NCBI GenBank assembly: GCA_023387815.1
Contig: JAEWHK010000052.1
Span: 1 to 64,000 of the forward strand
DNA length: 64,000 nt
Reading direction: 5' to 3'
From: Pseudomonadota bacterium
GTDB taxonomy: Bacteria; Pseudomonadota; Gammaproteobacteria; Burkholderiales; Burkholderiaceae_B
Below are positions 51,700-59,821 of this stretch, one piece after another (the first letter of the stretch is position 1; every line of letters begins with the position of its first letter). Below the pieces are notes generated by a model. That model was not told the origin of the DNA. It worked only from the letters and a program-made list of their open reading frames with translations, and did not search any database. The position numbers and the translations under genes were made by a program.

Positions 51700-54411
51700 G
51701 TGAAAACAATAAAACCGTTTCGTCTTTCTGTTCTTCCTCGCCCATACCTGTGGAGAAATCAGCAACGTCTGGGGGTCGCTGTTATGGCGCTGGCAGATCT
51801 GAATGGACCGGACGCTCAATTGCTGCCTGATCTTGTTTTGTGGAAGGACATCGCCCCTATTCTGGATGCAGACGGCATGCTGGATATGTTCGTGCCAAAG
51901 GCGACTCCAGAGTATCTCGTCAGCGGTAACGCTTATACCAGGCATCAGGACAATAAAAGCGTTTGCATGGTGCAAATAGAAGTCGCAGGACTGAGCAAAT
52001 CTCTTCGCGTTACGGGGCAGCGCTACTGGATTGACGGCAGAGCGACCGAGCCCAAGGACTTTGATTCAATGCCTCTTATTCGGTCGAATGCCTTTGGAGG
52101 AGCCTCACATGAAGAGAATCCTTCCGGTAAGGGCAAGGGTCAGCCCCTGAACAGCGATATGCTGGAACTGCCCAATATCGAAGATCCCATGGCTCCCTTT
52201 GTCAAACCAGGAGTTGATATTCCGGTGGCCGGTTTTGGTCCACTCAGTTTTCTTGATCCGGCTCGTCAGCGCATGATGGGTACTTATTCCGAACAGTGGC
52301 TTAAACAGGATTTCCCTGGTTTTTTTGCGGATATGGATCCTTCGATTTTCAATATGGCACGTGAAGAGCAGCGGTGGGAAAAACGGCCGCAAGCGCCGCT
52401 GGGAGAAACATTTACGATTTGGAACATGCATCCCGACGAACCCACCTGGCAGGGTCAGATTCCTGACTGGATGGCGCGTTGCTTCATCATGCAGGACGAG
52501 CAGTTTCGTGAGATTGAGATGCAGGCGACCACAGTCTGGTTCTTACCGGAACAAAAGCGAATGCTGCTTATCTATCACGGTTCCACGCCGATCTCTGAAG
52601 ATGACGCATTTGACGTAAATACCATTATGCCAGCGCTGGAGCTTGCCGGACAGTCGCGACCTGCAGAGTATTACGAGCAGGTGATGAGCCAACGCAGTGA
52701 TCCGGTCAGAGGCGGGCTCTATGCATTTCGTGATCAGGACTTGATTCCCAGGTCACTGATTGGAAAATGGCTCGACAGCGAGACGTCTGTCAAGCAGACG
52801 CAACTATGGCAAAAGGCTCATTTGCGCGCAGAAACCTTGCGCAACAATATGAGGCAGCAGGCAGCTGACCAGGGACTTGATCCGGACGACTATTTTCCCA
52901 TATTGATGGGGCCCGAGCGCGAATATACGCCTTCTGATTTACCCGAGCTTATGGAGGAAACAGAGGGGCTTGAAAAAAGCATGCAGGAAAAAAAGGTAGC
53001 GATGCGCGATAGTCTGCTAAGCGCGGGTGGCGCCGAAACGGATAGCGAGTACGAGAACCTGATAGAGTCAATTTTTCTTGGGGAAGGTTACAAACCTAAA
53101 GGACCGCCCAAAGATGTCAAAGAAGAGTTTGATCTGGACAAGAAACTTGCGCAGCTGGAACAGGATGATGAGTTCAAGAAAGCCGTGGGCGCTGAGAATG
53201 ACCTCACTGTTCAAATGAATGCTGTAAGAAACGAAATCGGGAAATCGCCTTCCAGCCAGAATCCCGAACTTAAGAGCGATTATTATCTAAGTGAGAAAGA
53301 GCAGTCTCGCATGCAAAAGCTCGATCCACTCAGAAGACGCATGTATCTTTACTCGGCACATTTGCAGGATGGCGCAGCAATTGCCTCTGTCCACGAAAGT
53401 GAACGCAGACGGAACCAGATTCTTGATAAGTACAGGCAGGATAAAGACCTGACGGCCCTGGACCTGACCGGTACTGATTTATCCGGACTGGACCTGTCGG
53501 GTGCCGATTTCTCTGGTTCTTTTCTTGAAGCTGTAGATCTGAGCGCATGCAGGCTTGACGATTGCAATTTTTCGCAGGCGGTACTGACTCGCGCTAAACT
53601 GGATCAGGCTTCTCTGCGAGGCGTGAATTTTCATAAAGCAAATTTGTCCGCCATTCATGCCAGTGAAGCAATATTCGAAGACGTGAAAATCACAGAAGCG
53701 ATTTTTGAAGGTTCCGCGTTCAGCCATTGTCATTTTGAGCAGGCACAATTTAGTGACTTGCTGGCGGGAAAGATCAGCTTTAAAAATTGCAACTTCAATA
53801 ATGCCAGCTTCGATATGATAATCATTAATGATCTGGAGCTTACCGAATGCGATATGCAGAATCTGGCTGTGTTCAAGCTTTCCCTGAATCGCGCCCGGAT
53901 TCATCAATGTCAATTCAGTGGAGCAACTCTGGATAGCTGCATGTTTTTTGATTCCTCGCTTGAACAGGCAGACTTTGACGAGGTAAATTTCTTCTGCGTC
54001 GGTTTTGCCTATCATACTGTTTTCTCGGCTTGCTCTTTCCGGCGTTCAATACTGAAGAATAGTAATTTCAGGGACATGGATCTGCAGAACACAGATTTTT
54101 CTGGTGCGCGACTCGATAGCTGTGACTTTTCCAACGCAAATCTTTCTGGTTGCATTGGTGTTGCCATGCGGACCCCACAGAGCATGTTTATCCGGACCAA
54201 TCTACGAAATGCGAATTTGCACGATAGCGATCTGATGTACGCCAATTTCAAGAAGGCGGAATTGCGCGGTGCTCGACTGGAGAATACAAATGTGTTTCGC
54301 GCCAATATGGAACAGGTGATGGCTGACGATAGTACTCGGCTGGAAAACAGTTATCGTGAACAGGTCAATATTTATCCGTTGAGAAACATTACCGAAAGGC
54401 GTAACAAATGA
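51700..54411 (+). CDS. DUF2169 protein with C-terminal pentapeptide repeats (T6SS adaptor-like)
   Basis: This 903-residue protein starts at a GTG. Residues about 10-330 form the DUF2169 domain (GVAVMALADLNGPDAQLLPDLVLW, RSNAFGGASHEENPSGKGKG). A charged helical linker is at about 340-580, and roughly 300 residues of pentapeptide repeats (ALDLTGTDLSGLDLSGADFS) at about 582-880 build a right-handed beta-helix. DUF2169 proteins are reported as loading adaptors for DUF4150-tip effectors, as in the Agrobacterium Tde2 locus. A DUF4150 tip gene is downstream, so adaptor function is likely. No toxin domain is visible. Confidence 0.88.
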   Translation: MKTIKPFRLSVLPRPYLWRNQQRLGVAVMALADLNGPDAQLLPDLVLWKDIAPILDADGMLDMFVPKATPEYLVSGNAYTRHQDNKSVCMVQIEVAGLSKSLRVTGQRYWIDGRATEPKDFDSMPLIRSNAFGGASHEENPSGKGKGQPLNSDMLELPNIEDPMAPFVKPGVDIPVAGFGPLSFLDPARQRMMGTYSEQWLKQDFPGFFADMDPSIFNMAREEQRWEKRPQAPLGETFTIWNMHPDEPTWQGQIPDWMARCFIMQDEQFREIEMQATTVWFLPEQKRMLLIYHGSTPISEDDAFDVNTIMPALELAGQSRPAEYYEQVMSQRSDPVRGGLYAFRDQDLIPRSLIGKWLDSETSVKQTQLWQKAHLRAETLRNNMRQQAADQGLDPDDYFPILMGPEREYTPSDLPELMEETEGLEKSMQEKKVAMRDSLLSAGGAETDSEYENLIESIFLGEGYKPKGPPKDVKEEFDLDKKLAQLEQDDEFKKAVGAENDLTVQMNAVRNEIGKSPSSQNPELKSDYYLSEKEQSRMQKLDPLRRRMYLYSAHLQDGAAIASVHESERRRNQILDKYRQDKDLTALDLTGTDLSGLDLSGADFSGSFLEAVDLSACRLDDCNFSQAVLTRAKLDQASLRGVNFHKANLSAIHASEAIFEDVKITEAIFEGSAFSHCHFEQAQFSDLLAGKISFKNCNFNNASFDMIIINDLELTECDMQNLAVFKLSLNRARIHQCQFSGATLDSCMFFDSSLEQADFDEVNFFCVGFAYHTVFSACSFRRSILKNSNFRDMDLQNTDFSGARLDSCDFSNANLSGCIGVAMRTPQSMFIRTNLRNANLHDSDLMYANFKKAELRGARLENTNVFRANMEQVMADDSTRLENSYREQVNIYPLRNITERRNK

Positions 54412-55454
54412 CATTGGAGGAACTGGGTGAAATCGCGCGAATTGGCGGTGTCGTATCCGGGGAGAAGCTGGATTTCGATCTCACCGGTATGAATCTGGCT
54501 GCTGTTGTGTTCGAAGACGTGGATTTTACTGGCAGCATCCTGCAGCAGACTGATTTTTCCGAATGTGTATTCACTGATTGCAGGTTTACTGCAAGCGCGT
54601 TCGTCAAAACCGATCTGCGTTTCGCCATTTTCAATAAATGCGTCGCAACTTCATGCCAGTTCGATTCAATCCAGGCCTTTTCCACCCAATTTGTTGAGAC
54701 GGACTTTAGAGACAGCCGGTTCAGCGGTCAGTGCGAACAGTCAACCTTCAAAGACTGTATACTGGAGAACAGTGTCATTGCGTTCGACGTAAACCGCAAT
54801 AACACGATCGCAGGCTGCGAAATGCGCGGCGCCGTATTTCAAGGGGATCTGGACCAGCTGACATTATTTCGTCTGGATCTGAGTGAGTCACATTTTGACA
54901 GTCAGCATTTGCGGCAAGTCGTTTTCTTTGAATCGCAGGCGGTGGGAATTGATTTGCAAGGGAAAAATCTCACTGGCTCCCAGTTTATTGATGCGGATTT
55001 GACTGGCGTAAATTTCAGTCAGAGTGATCTGACACAGTGCAGCCTGAAAGGGTGCGCCTTGCAGCAGGCAGTTTTTCTACGTACTGAGGCACCAAACGCC
55101 CTGTTTCCTGAAGCTGATCTGTCTGGTGCCGATTTTCGCGAGTCCAATCTGACTCAGACCATATGGGTGGGAGCTGTGTTGAACGAGGCAGACCTGTCAC
55201 GCACCAGGCTGTCAATGAGTGTGTTTCAGCGTGCTCAGTGTTTGGAAACAGTATTTGACGAGGCTGATCTCGAATATGCCGATTTTTCTTATGCCACTCT
55301 TGTCGGTTCACAATTTCGCGGTGCGAAGTTCAATCGCACCAATATGCATCGTGCGGTGGCGGGAAATGATAATCTGAAGCAGCAGCAGGGCGTTACTGAG
55401 AAAGATGAGGCCCTTTACGAAGCAGAACTGTTCAGTGCCCATCTGGACGGGTAA
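54408..55454 (+). CDS. Pentapeptide-repeat protein of the vgrG island
   Basis: This 348-residue protein is built almost entirely of pentapeptide repeats (residues about 15-315, for example GSILQQTDFSECVFTDCRF and DLTGVNFSQSDLTQCSLKG). It forms a quadrilateral beta-helix. Its ATG overlaps the stop of the DUF2169-pentapeptide protein, and the two repeat domains look related, so they may stack or co-assemble as one adaptor. It could also be an immunity or DNA-mimic protein like Qnr, but the context favours a structural T6SS role. Confidence 0.88.
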   Translation: MTLEELGEIARIGGVVSGEKLDFDLTGMNLAAVVFEDVDFTGSILQQTDFSECVFTDCRFTASAFVKTDLRFAIFNKCVATSCQFDSIQAFSTQFVETDFRDSRFSGQCEQSTFKDCILENSVIAFDVNRNNTIAGCEMRGAVFQGDLDQLTLFRLDLSESHFDSQHLRQVVFFESQAVGIDLQGKNLTGSQFIDADLTGVNFSQSDLTQCSLKGCALQQAVFLRTEAPNALFPEADLSGADFRESNLTQTIWVGAVLNEADLSRTRLSMSVFQRAQCLETVFDEADLEYADFSYATLVGSQFRGAKFNRTNMHRAVAGNDNLKQQQGVTEKDEALYEAELFSAHLDG

Positions 55455-55477
55455 AAATTAATTGAGGAGTATGTGAA

Positions 55478-55864
55478 ATGTTTGCGAACTGTCAACTTTT
55501 CGGCATGGATCTGGCCTTCCCCGATGTATGCCTCACACCGCCGGCGATTCCCGTTCCTTATCCGAATATGGCATTGGGCATGATGGCCATTCCGATCTGT
55601 TTCAATATTCTCAAATGCTTTGCGCCGGCACATAATATGATGACCTTCACGCCCATCAGTCTGGGAGATATTCCTGGAGTAGTTGGTGGCGTTGTATCGC
55701 ATACCGTCATGAGTCTGAAACGGGATCTGACCGGCGCCTTTACAGTCTTGCTGCGCTGTGCCCCCGCCACTCGACTCACTAGTATCACGCTGCAGAATAC
55801 TTTCAATATGATTGGTATGCGTTTGATTCCAAGTCAGCCAAAAATTCTGGTGCTGGCACCTTGA
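55478..55864 (+). CDS. DUF4150 PAAR-like T6SS tip protein
   Basis: This 128-residue PAAR-like protein covers DUF4150 over its whole length (MFANCQLFGMDLAFPDVCLT, PYPNMALGMMAIP, CAPAHNMMTFTPISLGD, PATRLTSITLQN). It caps the VgrG spike. Many DUF4150 proteins carry a C-terminal toxin; this one ends right after the domain, so it has no effector of its own. GAGGAG is 11 bases before the ATG. It comes just after the adaptor genes. Confidence 0.9.
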   Translation: MFANCQLFGMDLAFPDVCLTPPAIPVPYPNMALGMMAIPICFNILKCFAPAHNMMTFTPISLGDIPGVVGGVVSHTVMSLKRDLTGAFTVLLRCAPATRLTSITLQNTFNMIGMRLIPSQPKILVLAP

Positions 55865-55936
55865 ATACATTTGGGCTGGTACGGGAGATTACGACGGATT
55901 TAAATTCGTTCCAGAAGCATTTCACGGAGTTCACGC

Positions 55937-56170
55937 ATGTCCAAATCCGTTTTTTATCGAACATTATCCATTCTGGTTTTGGGTGTGTTGCTTTCTGGGT
56001 GCTCCGGCGGCCGAGAACCTTCACATGCGCGTACGAGCGATTGTGCATGGTACCGAATCAGCTGTGAATATGAAGGTCCTTATGAAGAGGGCGAACGTGA
56101 TTACGCAGAGCGCGAAGCGCAAAGACTCAACGAACGGGAGTCTTCGCGCTTGGGTGGCTGGTTCTGGTAA
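55937..56170 (+). CDS. Small lipoprotein at the end of the vgrG island
   Basis: This 77-residue protein has a lipoprotein signal (LLSGCSGG, Cys at about 22) and a short, very charged mature part rich in Glu and Arg (EEGERDYAEREAQRLNERESSR) ending GGWFW. CGGAG stands 8 bases before the ATG. It is too small for TssJ. Its place as the last gene of the island suggests an envelope-anchored accessory or immunity peptide; function unknown. Confidence 0.72.
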   Translation: MSKSVFYRTLSILVLGVLLSGCSGGREPSHARTSDCAWYRISCEYEGPYEEGERDYAEREAQRLNERESSRLGGWFW

Positions 56171-56171
56171 C

Positions 56172-56216
56172 AAAAAGTCGTAATATCAGTTCAGTTTTTA
56201 TACGTCGCATTACGAC
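56172..56216 (-). terminator. Terminator of the class II aldolase operon
   Basis: Read on the minus strand, GTCGTAAT (56216-56209) pairs with ATTACGAC (56184-56177) and is followed at once by TTTTT. The loop contains the aldolase stop codon at 56191. The hairpin lies between the convergent lipoprotein and aldolase genes; it lacks a T-run on the plus strand. Confidence 0.55.
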
Positions 56217-56934
56217 GATCCAGATAGCGCAGCATCGCAGGCCATTCCATAATGCCAAAAGGGCGTCTGGTAGTGGGCTGATACAGATGATGAGTCTTAT
56301 CGACCACGGTTTGAGGCGGCGTGATGAGTTTGGTATTTCCAGCCATGGCATCGACCTGGGCGCGGCATGCCATCTCGAGCCAGTACATGGCATTGAAGGC
56401 TTCGGCAATGGAGGGCGAAGCAACCAGCAAGCCATGGCTGCGCAGGATCATGGCATCCTGCGTACCAAGATCAGCCACCAGACGCTGCTGCTCATCCATA
56501 TCAATGGCGACGCTTTCATAGTCATGGTAGGCGATATCCTTGAAGCGCATGGCCGTCTGCGTGATTGGCAGCAGACCGCACTCCATGGCGGATACGGCCA
56601 TGCCAGCGCGTGAATGTGTATGAATCACACAGCCCACATCATGTCGCGCGCCATGAACTGCGCTGTGAATGACATAACCTGCCTGATTCAATCCCGTGCC
56701 GTCCGTGTTCGGATTGTCCAGCACATCACCTTTGACATTAATCTTGATAAGATTTGATGCCGTGATCTCCTCGTACATATAGCCATAAGGATTGATCAGA
56801 ATTTCATCGTCGGTACCGGGAATGCGCGCGGTAATATGGTTATAGACCAGATCACTCATGCCAAATAAAGGCATCAGCTGATAGCACGCAGCCAGATTGA
56901 CCCGGGTTTCCCATTCTGTCTTGCTGTAATTCAT
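56191..56934 (-). CDS. Class II aldolase/adducin-family protein
   Basis: This 247-residue zinc-dependent aldolase-fold protein has metal histidines in HTHSRAGMAV (near 101-110) and MILRSHGLLVASPSI (near 166-180), and an acidic residue in the N-terminal region DLVYNHITARIPG. Members cleave or epimerise phosphorylated or free sugar acids, or decarboxylate. Its ATG overlaps the Bug stop (ATGA). With the Hyi-like isomerase upstream this suggests catabolism of a C4-C6 sugar acid or hydroxy-keto acid. Confidence 0.88.
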   Translation of the reverse strand: MNYSKTEWETRVNLAACYQLMPLFGMSDLVYNHITARIPGTDDEILINPYGYMYEEITASNLIKINVKGDVLDNPNTDGTGLNQAGYVIHSAVHGARHDVGCVIHTHSRAGMAVSAMECGLLPITQTAMRFKDIAYHDYESVAIDMDEQQRLVADLGTQDAMILRSHGLLVASPSIAEAFNAMYWLEMACRAQVDAMAGNTKLITPPQTVVDKTHHLYQPTTRRPFGIMEWPAMLRYLDRRNATYKN

Positions 56935-57911
56935 CGTTTCTCTACTCCTGCGTCTTTCACAATTTGTCCCCAGATTTCATCGTTTTCTCTGACCATTTTG
57001 CCAAACGCTTCGGGTGATTCGCTCATCACAACCTCGGAACCCAGGGCGACCAGCTTGTCGTTGGTTTCTTTGTCCTTCAGCGTCTTGTTCAATTCATCAT
57101 GCAGTTTGTCCACGATTTCCTTGGGTGTTCCCTTGGGCGCAAAAATCCCCAGCCAGGCACCCATATTGAAGTTTGGAATGCCTTGCTCCTGAATCGTAGG
57201 CGTATCCGGAGCCAGTTTTGCCCGCTCCGCAACACTCACAGCCAGTGCAGTGAGTTTGCCTGATTTCACATGTGGCATTGCGGAGACAACCGTGTCAAAT
57301 GTCATATCCACGTTACCGCCAATGACGTCCGTCTGCGATTGGGTGCTGCCAGAATAAGGCACATGTACCATCTTCGTTCCCGTCTTCTTCATCAATGACT
57401 CCATCAGCAAATGACTGGTGGTGCCTTTTCCTATCGATGCAAAGGTCAGTTTATCCGGATTCGACTTGGCATAGGCGATCAGATCTTTAAAGGTCTTGAT
57501 TCCTTTTGTGTTATTGATTACCAGAATGTACGGAAGCCAGGTGGTTTGCCCTACTGGTTCAAAATCTGTGCTGGCTTCATAGGGCAGGGACTTGTAGACC
57601 TGTGGGTTGATATTCATGGGAGCGGTGGCAGACAGCGCCAGCATATAGCCATCGGGCTTAGCCTTGGCCACCTGTCCTGCACCCAGGCTGCCACCCACGC
57701 CGGGCTTGTTCTCCACGATAATGGGCTGACCCAGATCCTTGCTCATCTTGTTGGCAAGAATGCGGGCGACGGAGTCTGTTGATGTCCCAGGCGGAAACCC
57801 TACAACAATTGTAATAGGCTTGGAGGGGTAGTCGGCGGCGATTGCGCTGCCCATTGTTAGCGTCGCGGCCACGGCCACCAGTACGCGCTTCGCAAAATGG
57901 CGTTTTATCAT
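56931..57911 (-). CDS. Bug-family substrate-binding protein
   Basis: This 326-residue binding protein has a signal peptide (MIKRHFAKRVLVAVAATLTM, cleaved after AIAA). VGFPPGTSTDSVARILANKMS, VENKPGVGG and VPYSGSTQSQTDVIGGNVD are typical. It is coupled to the aldolase gene. The 98-base gap before it holds the inverted repeat ATTTATA-N4-TATAAAT, so this pair may have its own promoter inside the cluster. Confidence 0.93.
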   Translation of the reverse strand: MIKRHFAKRVLVAVAATLTMGSAIAADYPSKPITIVVGFPPGTSTDSVARILANKMSKDLGQPIIVENKPGVGGSLGAGQVAKAKPDGYMLALSATAPMNINPQVYKSLPYEASTDFEPVGQTTWLPYILVINNTKGIKTFKDLIAYAKSNPDKLTFASIGKGTTSHLLMESLMKKTGTKMVHVPYSGSTQSQTDVIGGNVDMTFDTVVSAMPHVKSGKLTALAVSVAERAKLAPDTPTIQEQGIPNFNMGAWLGIFAPKGTPKEIVDKLHDELNKTLKDKETNDKLVALGSEVVMSESPEAFGKMVRENDEIWGQIVKDAGVEKR

Positions 57912-57932
57912 GTCTCGTCCTGTTGAATTTTT

Positions 57933-57950
57933 ATTTATATTGTTATAAAT
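57933..57950. promoter_or_regulatory. Palindrome upstream of the Bug-aldolase pair
   Basis: ATTTATA-TTGT-TATAAAT is a perfect 7-base inverted repeat, 22 bases upstream of the Bug start. It contains TATTGTTAT, also present in the operators at 4713-4729 and 4769-4796, but the rest differs. A regulator site or AT-rich promoter element is plausible. Confidence 0.4.
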
Positions 57951-58009
57951 GAAGTAATCCGCGATTGCAGCGGGTCTTTCATACTATCTGAGGGCAGACA
58001 ACGCGTCTA

Positions 58010-58855
58010 TTATTCAATCGAAAACTCAGCCTTAGTTTGGGGTGAAGGGGGGCTTCGGTCTGTCGGAAGCAGTCCCCAATCTCTGGCCCAGCTTAAACCG
58101 TGATGTGTCAGGTCTTTCGGGATATATTCGCACCCGACCCAACCTGTAAAGCCAAGTGAGCTCAGTTGATCAAGCAGATAACGATAGTTGATTTCGCCTA
58201 TCGTTGGTTCGTGGCGGCCCGGCACGCCTGCGATCTGGACATAACTGATTTCGCTTATGTATCTCTTGATCAGCGCAGCGAGATTGCCTTGTTCCATCTG
58301 AGTGTGATAAAGGTCCAGCTGCAATCCGACATTCGTATAACCCTGAATTTTCAGTTGTGATATCCAATAGTGAGCGTCTTCTACACGAGGTAGTGAATAC
58401 GCCGGAAGCATCTGTCTGCTCAGCGGTTCAAGCAGCAGGGTGAGGTTATTCTCTGCAAATATCGCCGCGCAGTACAGCAGATTCTCACGTAAGGTCTGCA
58501 TTGCCTGCGTCTGATCGACGTCATTGGCCAGATTTCCGGTCAATACATGAATGTTCTGGCAATGTGTGACGACGGCATATTCAATTGCCTGATCCAGACT
58601 ATCTTTGAAGTCCTGTTCTCGCCCGGGAAGGGCAGCAAGGCCGCGCTCCCCGTTAGCGTGATTGCCCGGCGGTGCATTCAGGACTGAGAGTGCCATGTTT
58701 CTGGAAAGCAGTTCATCGCGCACTGCATGCGCAGAGTATGCGTACGGGTACATCACTTCGATCGCTCGAAATCCTGATTTCTCAGCTTCCTTGATTCGTT
58801 CCAGAAACGGGAATTCCTGATACAAAAGCGATATATTGGCTGACAATTCAAACAT
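58010..58855 (-). CDS. Hydroxypyruvate isomerase-like TIM-barrel protein (Hyi family)
   Basis: This 281-residue AP-endonuclease-2-like TIM barrel of the Hyi/OtnI type has LTLLLEPLSRQMLPAY (metal Glu near 142), LQLDLYHTQMEQGN near 181-194, QIAGVPGRHEPTIGEINY near 211-228 and GCEYIPK near 247. Such enzymes isomerise hydroxypyruvate or 2-oxo-tetronate. It sits between two Bug genes and shares the cluster with a class II aldolase, matching the OtnI-OtnC pairing seen in acid-sugar pathways. Cytoplasmic. Confidence 0.88.
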   Translation of the reverse strand: MFELSANISLLYQEFPFLERIKEAEKSGFRAIEVMYPYAYSAHAVRDELLSRNMALSVLNAPPGNHANGERGLAALPGREQDFKDSLDQAIEYAVVTHCQNIHVLTGNLANDVDQTQAMQTLRENLLYCAAIFAENNLTLLLEPLSRQMLPAYSLPRVEDAHYWISQLKIQGYTNVGLQLDLYHTQMEQGNLAALIKRYISEISYVQIAGVPGRHEPTIGEINYRYLLDQLSSLGFTGWVGCEYIPKDLTHHGLSWARDWGLLPTDRSPPSPQTKAEFSIE

Positions 58856-58861
58856 GTAATC

Positions 58862-59821
58862 TCAATTTAGCTTGACGTTTGCTTCTTTGGCAATGTTGCG
58901 CCATTTTTCCAATTCGTCAGCAGTATATTTTTGACTATTTTCCAGACTCCTGTCTTCGATATCTGCACCTAACTGTCGTACCTTTTCCCGGATAGCCGAT
59001 TGCTGCAGTGCCTGATGCGATGCTGCGTGAAGCTGCTTAAGTGTCGCTTCGGGTATGCCCTTCGGTGCAATAATTGCCCACCAGGATGTTGTTACGAATT
59101 CCGGGAATCCCTGTTCTGCAACGGTGGGAACCTTTGGTAATTGTTCCCATCTGTCTTTTGATGTCACTGCAAGTACCTTGAGCTTGCCATCGTTGATCAA
59201 AGACATCGAAGACAAAGGTTGGTCCACCATAAAATCGACGCGTCCTGAAACCAGATCCGGATAGGCACCGCCGCTACCCTTGTATGGGACGCTCACCATC
59301 TTTGTGGATGAGAGTGACTCAAGCCACTTCGCATTGAGCAGATGCATGGTTGCGCCCGTGGCGTAGGCGACGTTTTCCTGTTTGGCTTTGGCCGAATCAA
59401 TTAAATCACCGATAGAATTGAACTTTGAATTTGCAGGGGCCAGAAAGACATTTGGCGATGATGCGACCATGGAGACGGTGGAAAAATCTTCTCCCGATGA
59501 ATACGGAACATTCTGAAAGATTGCCTGATTGATAGCATAAACGCTCGTAGTAACCATCATGATGGTACGGCCATCAGGCGCTGCAGACTTCAGATCCCGC
59601 GCAGCAATGAAACCTTCTGCACCAGGCTTGTTTTCCACCACAATGGTCCTGTTCAGACTGTCGCCCATTTCTTTTGCCATCAGACGGGCGAGAATATCGG
59701 TTGACCCACCAGCGGAAAAAGGGACCAGCATCCGTATGGGCCCATCCGGAATAGACTGCGCGTGCGCAGCACCCAAAGTGGAACATGAAACCAGTAATGT
59801 ATAGATGATTCGCTTCATCAT
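58862..59821 (-). CDS. Bug-family substrate-binding protein
   Basis: The start at 59821 overlaps the upstream stop as ATGA and has GGAG 7 bases before; it gives 319 residues with a signal peptide (MMKRIIYTLLVSCSTLG, cleaved after AHA). VPFSAGGSTDILARLMAKEMG, VENKPGAEG and VPYKGSGGAYPDLVSG are Bug landmarks. It is the second Bug protein of this cluster, between the alpha/beta hydrolase and the Hyi-like isomerase. Confidence 0.93.
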   Translation of the reverse strand: MMKRIIYTLLVSCSTLGAAHAQSIPDGPIRMLVPFSAGGSTDILARLMAKEMGDSLNRTIVVENKPGAEGFIAARDLKSAAPDGRTIMMVTTSVYAINQAIFQNVPYSSGEDFSTVSMVASSPNVFLAPANSKFNSIGDLIDSAKAKQENVAYATGATMHLLNAKWLESLSSTKMVSVPYKGSGGAYPDLVSGRVDFMVDQPLSSMSLINDGKLKVLAVTSKDRWEQLPKVPTVAEQGFPEFVTTSWWAIIAPKGIPEATLKQLHAASHQALQQSAIREKVRQLGADIEDRSLENSQKYTADELEKWRNIAKEANVKLN

